This document shows positions 5,834 through 5,983 of a stretch of 5,983 bases of DNA, piece after piece. The DNA is taken from the NCBI GenBank assembly GCA_020342025.1, contig CP070840.1, positions 1,692,830 through 1,698,812 on the forward strand, written 5' to 3'. A program made the position numbers and the translations under genes. A model generated the notes under the pieces. It worked only from the letters and a program-made list of their open reading frames with translations, was not told where the DNA came from and did not search any database. The stretch comes from Deltaproteobacteria bacterium (GTDB lineage: Bacteria; Desulfobacterota; DSM-4660; Desulfatiglandales; HGW-15). How positions within the stretch are numbered: position 1 is the first letter of the stretch; the number at the start of each line of letters is the position of its first letter.

Positions 5834-5983
5834 TCAGAGGCCGGTTCTTCGGCAGTCTCAAAGGATCCTTACCAAAATTAATGGCGGAATAAAAGCCTTT
5901 TCGATGGGTTCACTCGTTTAGCATAAAATGAGCGAGATGGCTATCTCAAAATGATGATGCCTTTCTCCTGCTTTCCCTTCATA
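5834..5983. other. Non-coding tail, no supported gene
   Basis: This is an AT-rich stretch with no convincing reading frame on either strand. A partial extra copy of the element end (minus strand GAGACTGCCGAAGAA, about 5845-5859) follows the repeat, and a weak GAGAT-GGCT-ATCTC stem occurs near 5935. Short minus-strand frames enter from the right edge but are too short to assign to a gene. Confidence 0.4.

Noticed and set aside
5653..5892. Small plus-strand frame of 79 codons after the oxidoreductase
   Set aside because: It is made almost wholly of the inverted-repeat element and overlaps the oxidoreductase stop. There is no sign of a real protein.
5900..5983. C-terminal end of a minus-strand gene entering from the right edge
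   Set aside because: Two short frames reach the edge (one ending KGIIILR, one ending ISLILC), but there is too little sequence to support either.

Overview
The window looks like a chromosomal segment of an anaerobic deltaproteobacterium in the broad sense (Desulfobacterota, for example the Syntrophobacterales or Desulfobacterales). This is an inference. It rests on a two-CW cysteine domain on a PAS/GAF sensor, paired V4R proteins, a PsrA/PhsA-like molybdopterin oxidoreductase, and intergenic repeats that read as 'FKGGxGG' when translated. No taxonomic marker gene is present.

Layout: two divergent gene clusters are separated by about 550 bp of repeat-rich intergenic DNA. On the minus strand, read from about 2448 down to 1, there are three tightly packed genes: a 173-aa V4R-domain protein, a second V4R-domain protein of 204 aa, and a multi-domain sensor (two-CW, PAS, PAS, start of GAF) that runs off the left edge. 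The first two genes abut stop-to-start, and the second and third overlap by 44 bp, so this is almost certainly one operon. V4R domains bind small hydrophobic or aromatic ligands in known regulators, so the operon looks like a ligand- or redox-sensing signalling module.

On the plus strand, a CobO/BtuR-type cobalamin adenosyltransferase homologue with a degenerate P-loop and no conventional start codon is followed within a few bases by a 698-aa cytoplasmic-type molybdopterin oxidoreductase. A good sigma-70-like promoter lies at 2655-2682, giving a leader of about 310 nt if it drives this pair.

The intergenic DNA holds a ~100-bp inverted-repeat element (2539-2640), two dyads built on a shared ACAAGT half-site (2725-2773), short CCGGATAC repeats (2778-2806) and a GC-rich nested hairpin (2843-2908). 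A second inverted-repeat element of 173 bp (5661-5833) starts at the base after the oxidoreductase stop codon. The last 150 bases hold no gene I can support.

If the clusters work together, the V4R/PAS/GAF module may sense a substrate or redox state and control the oxidoreductase operon. The sequence shows only adjacency and divergence, not this link.
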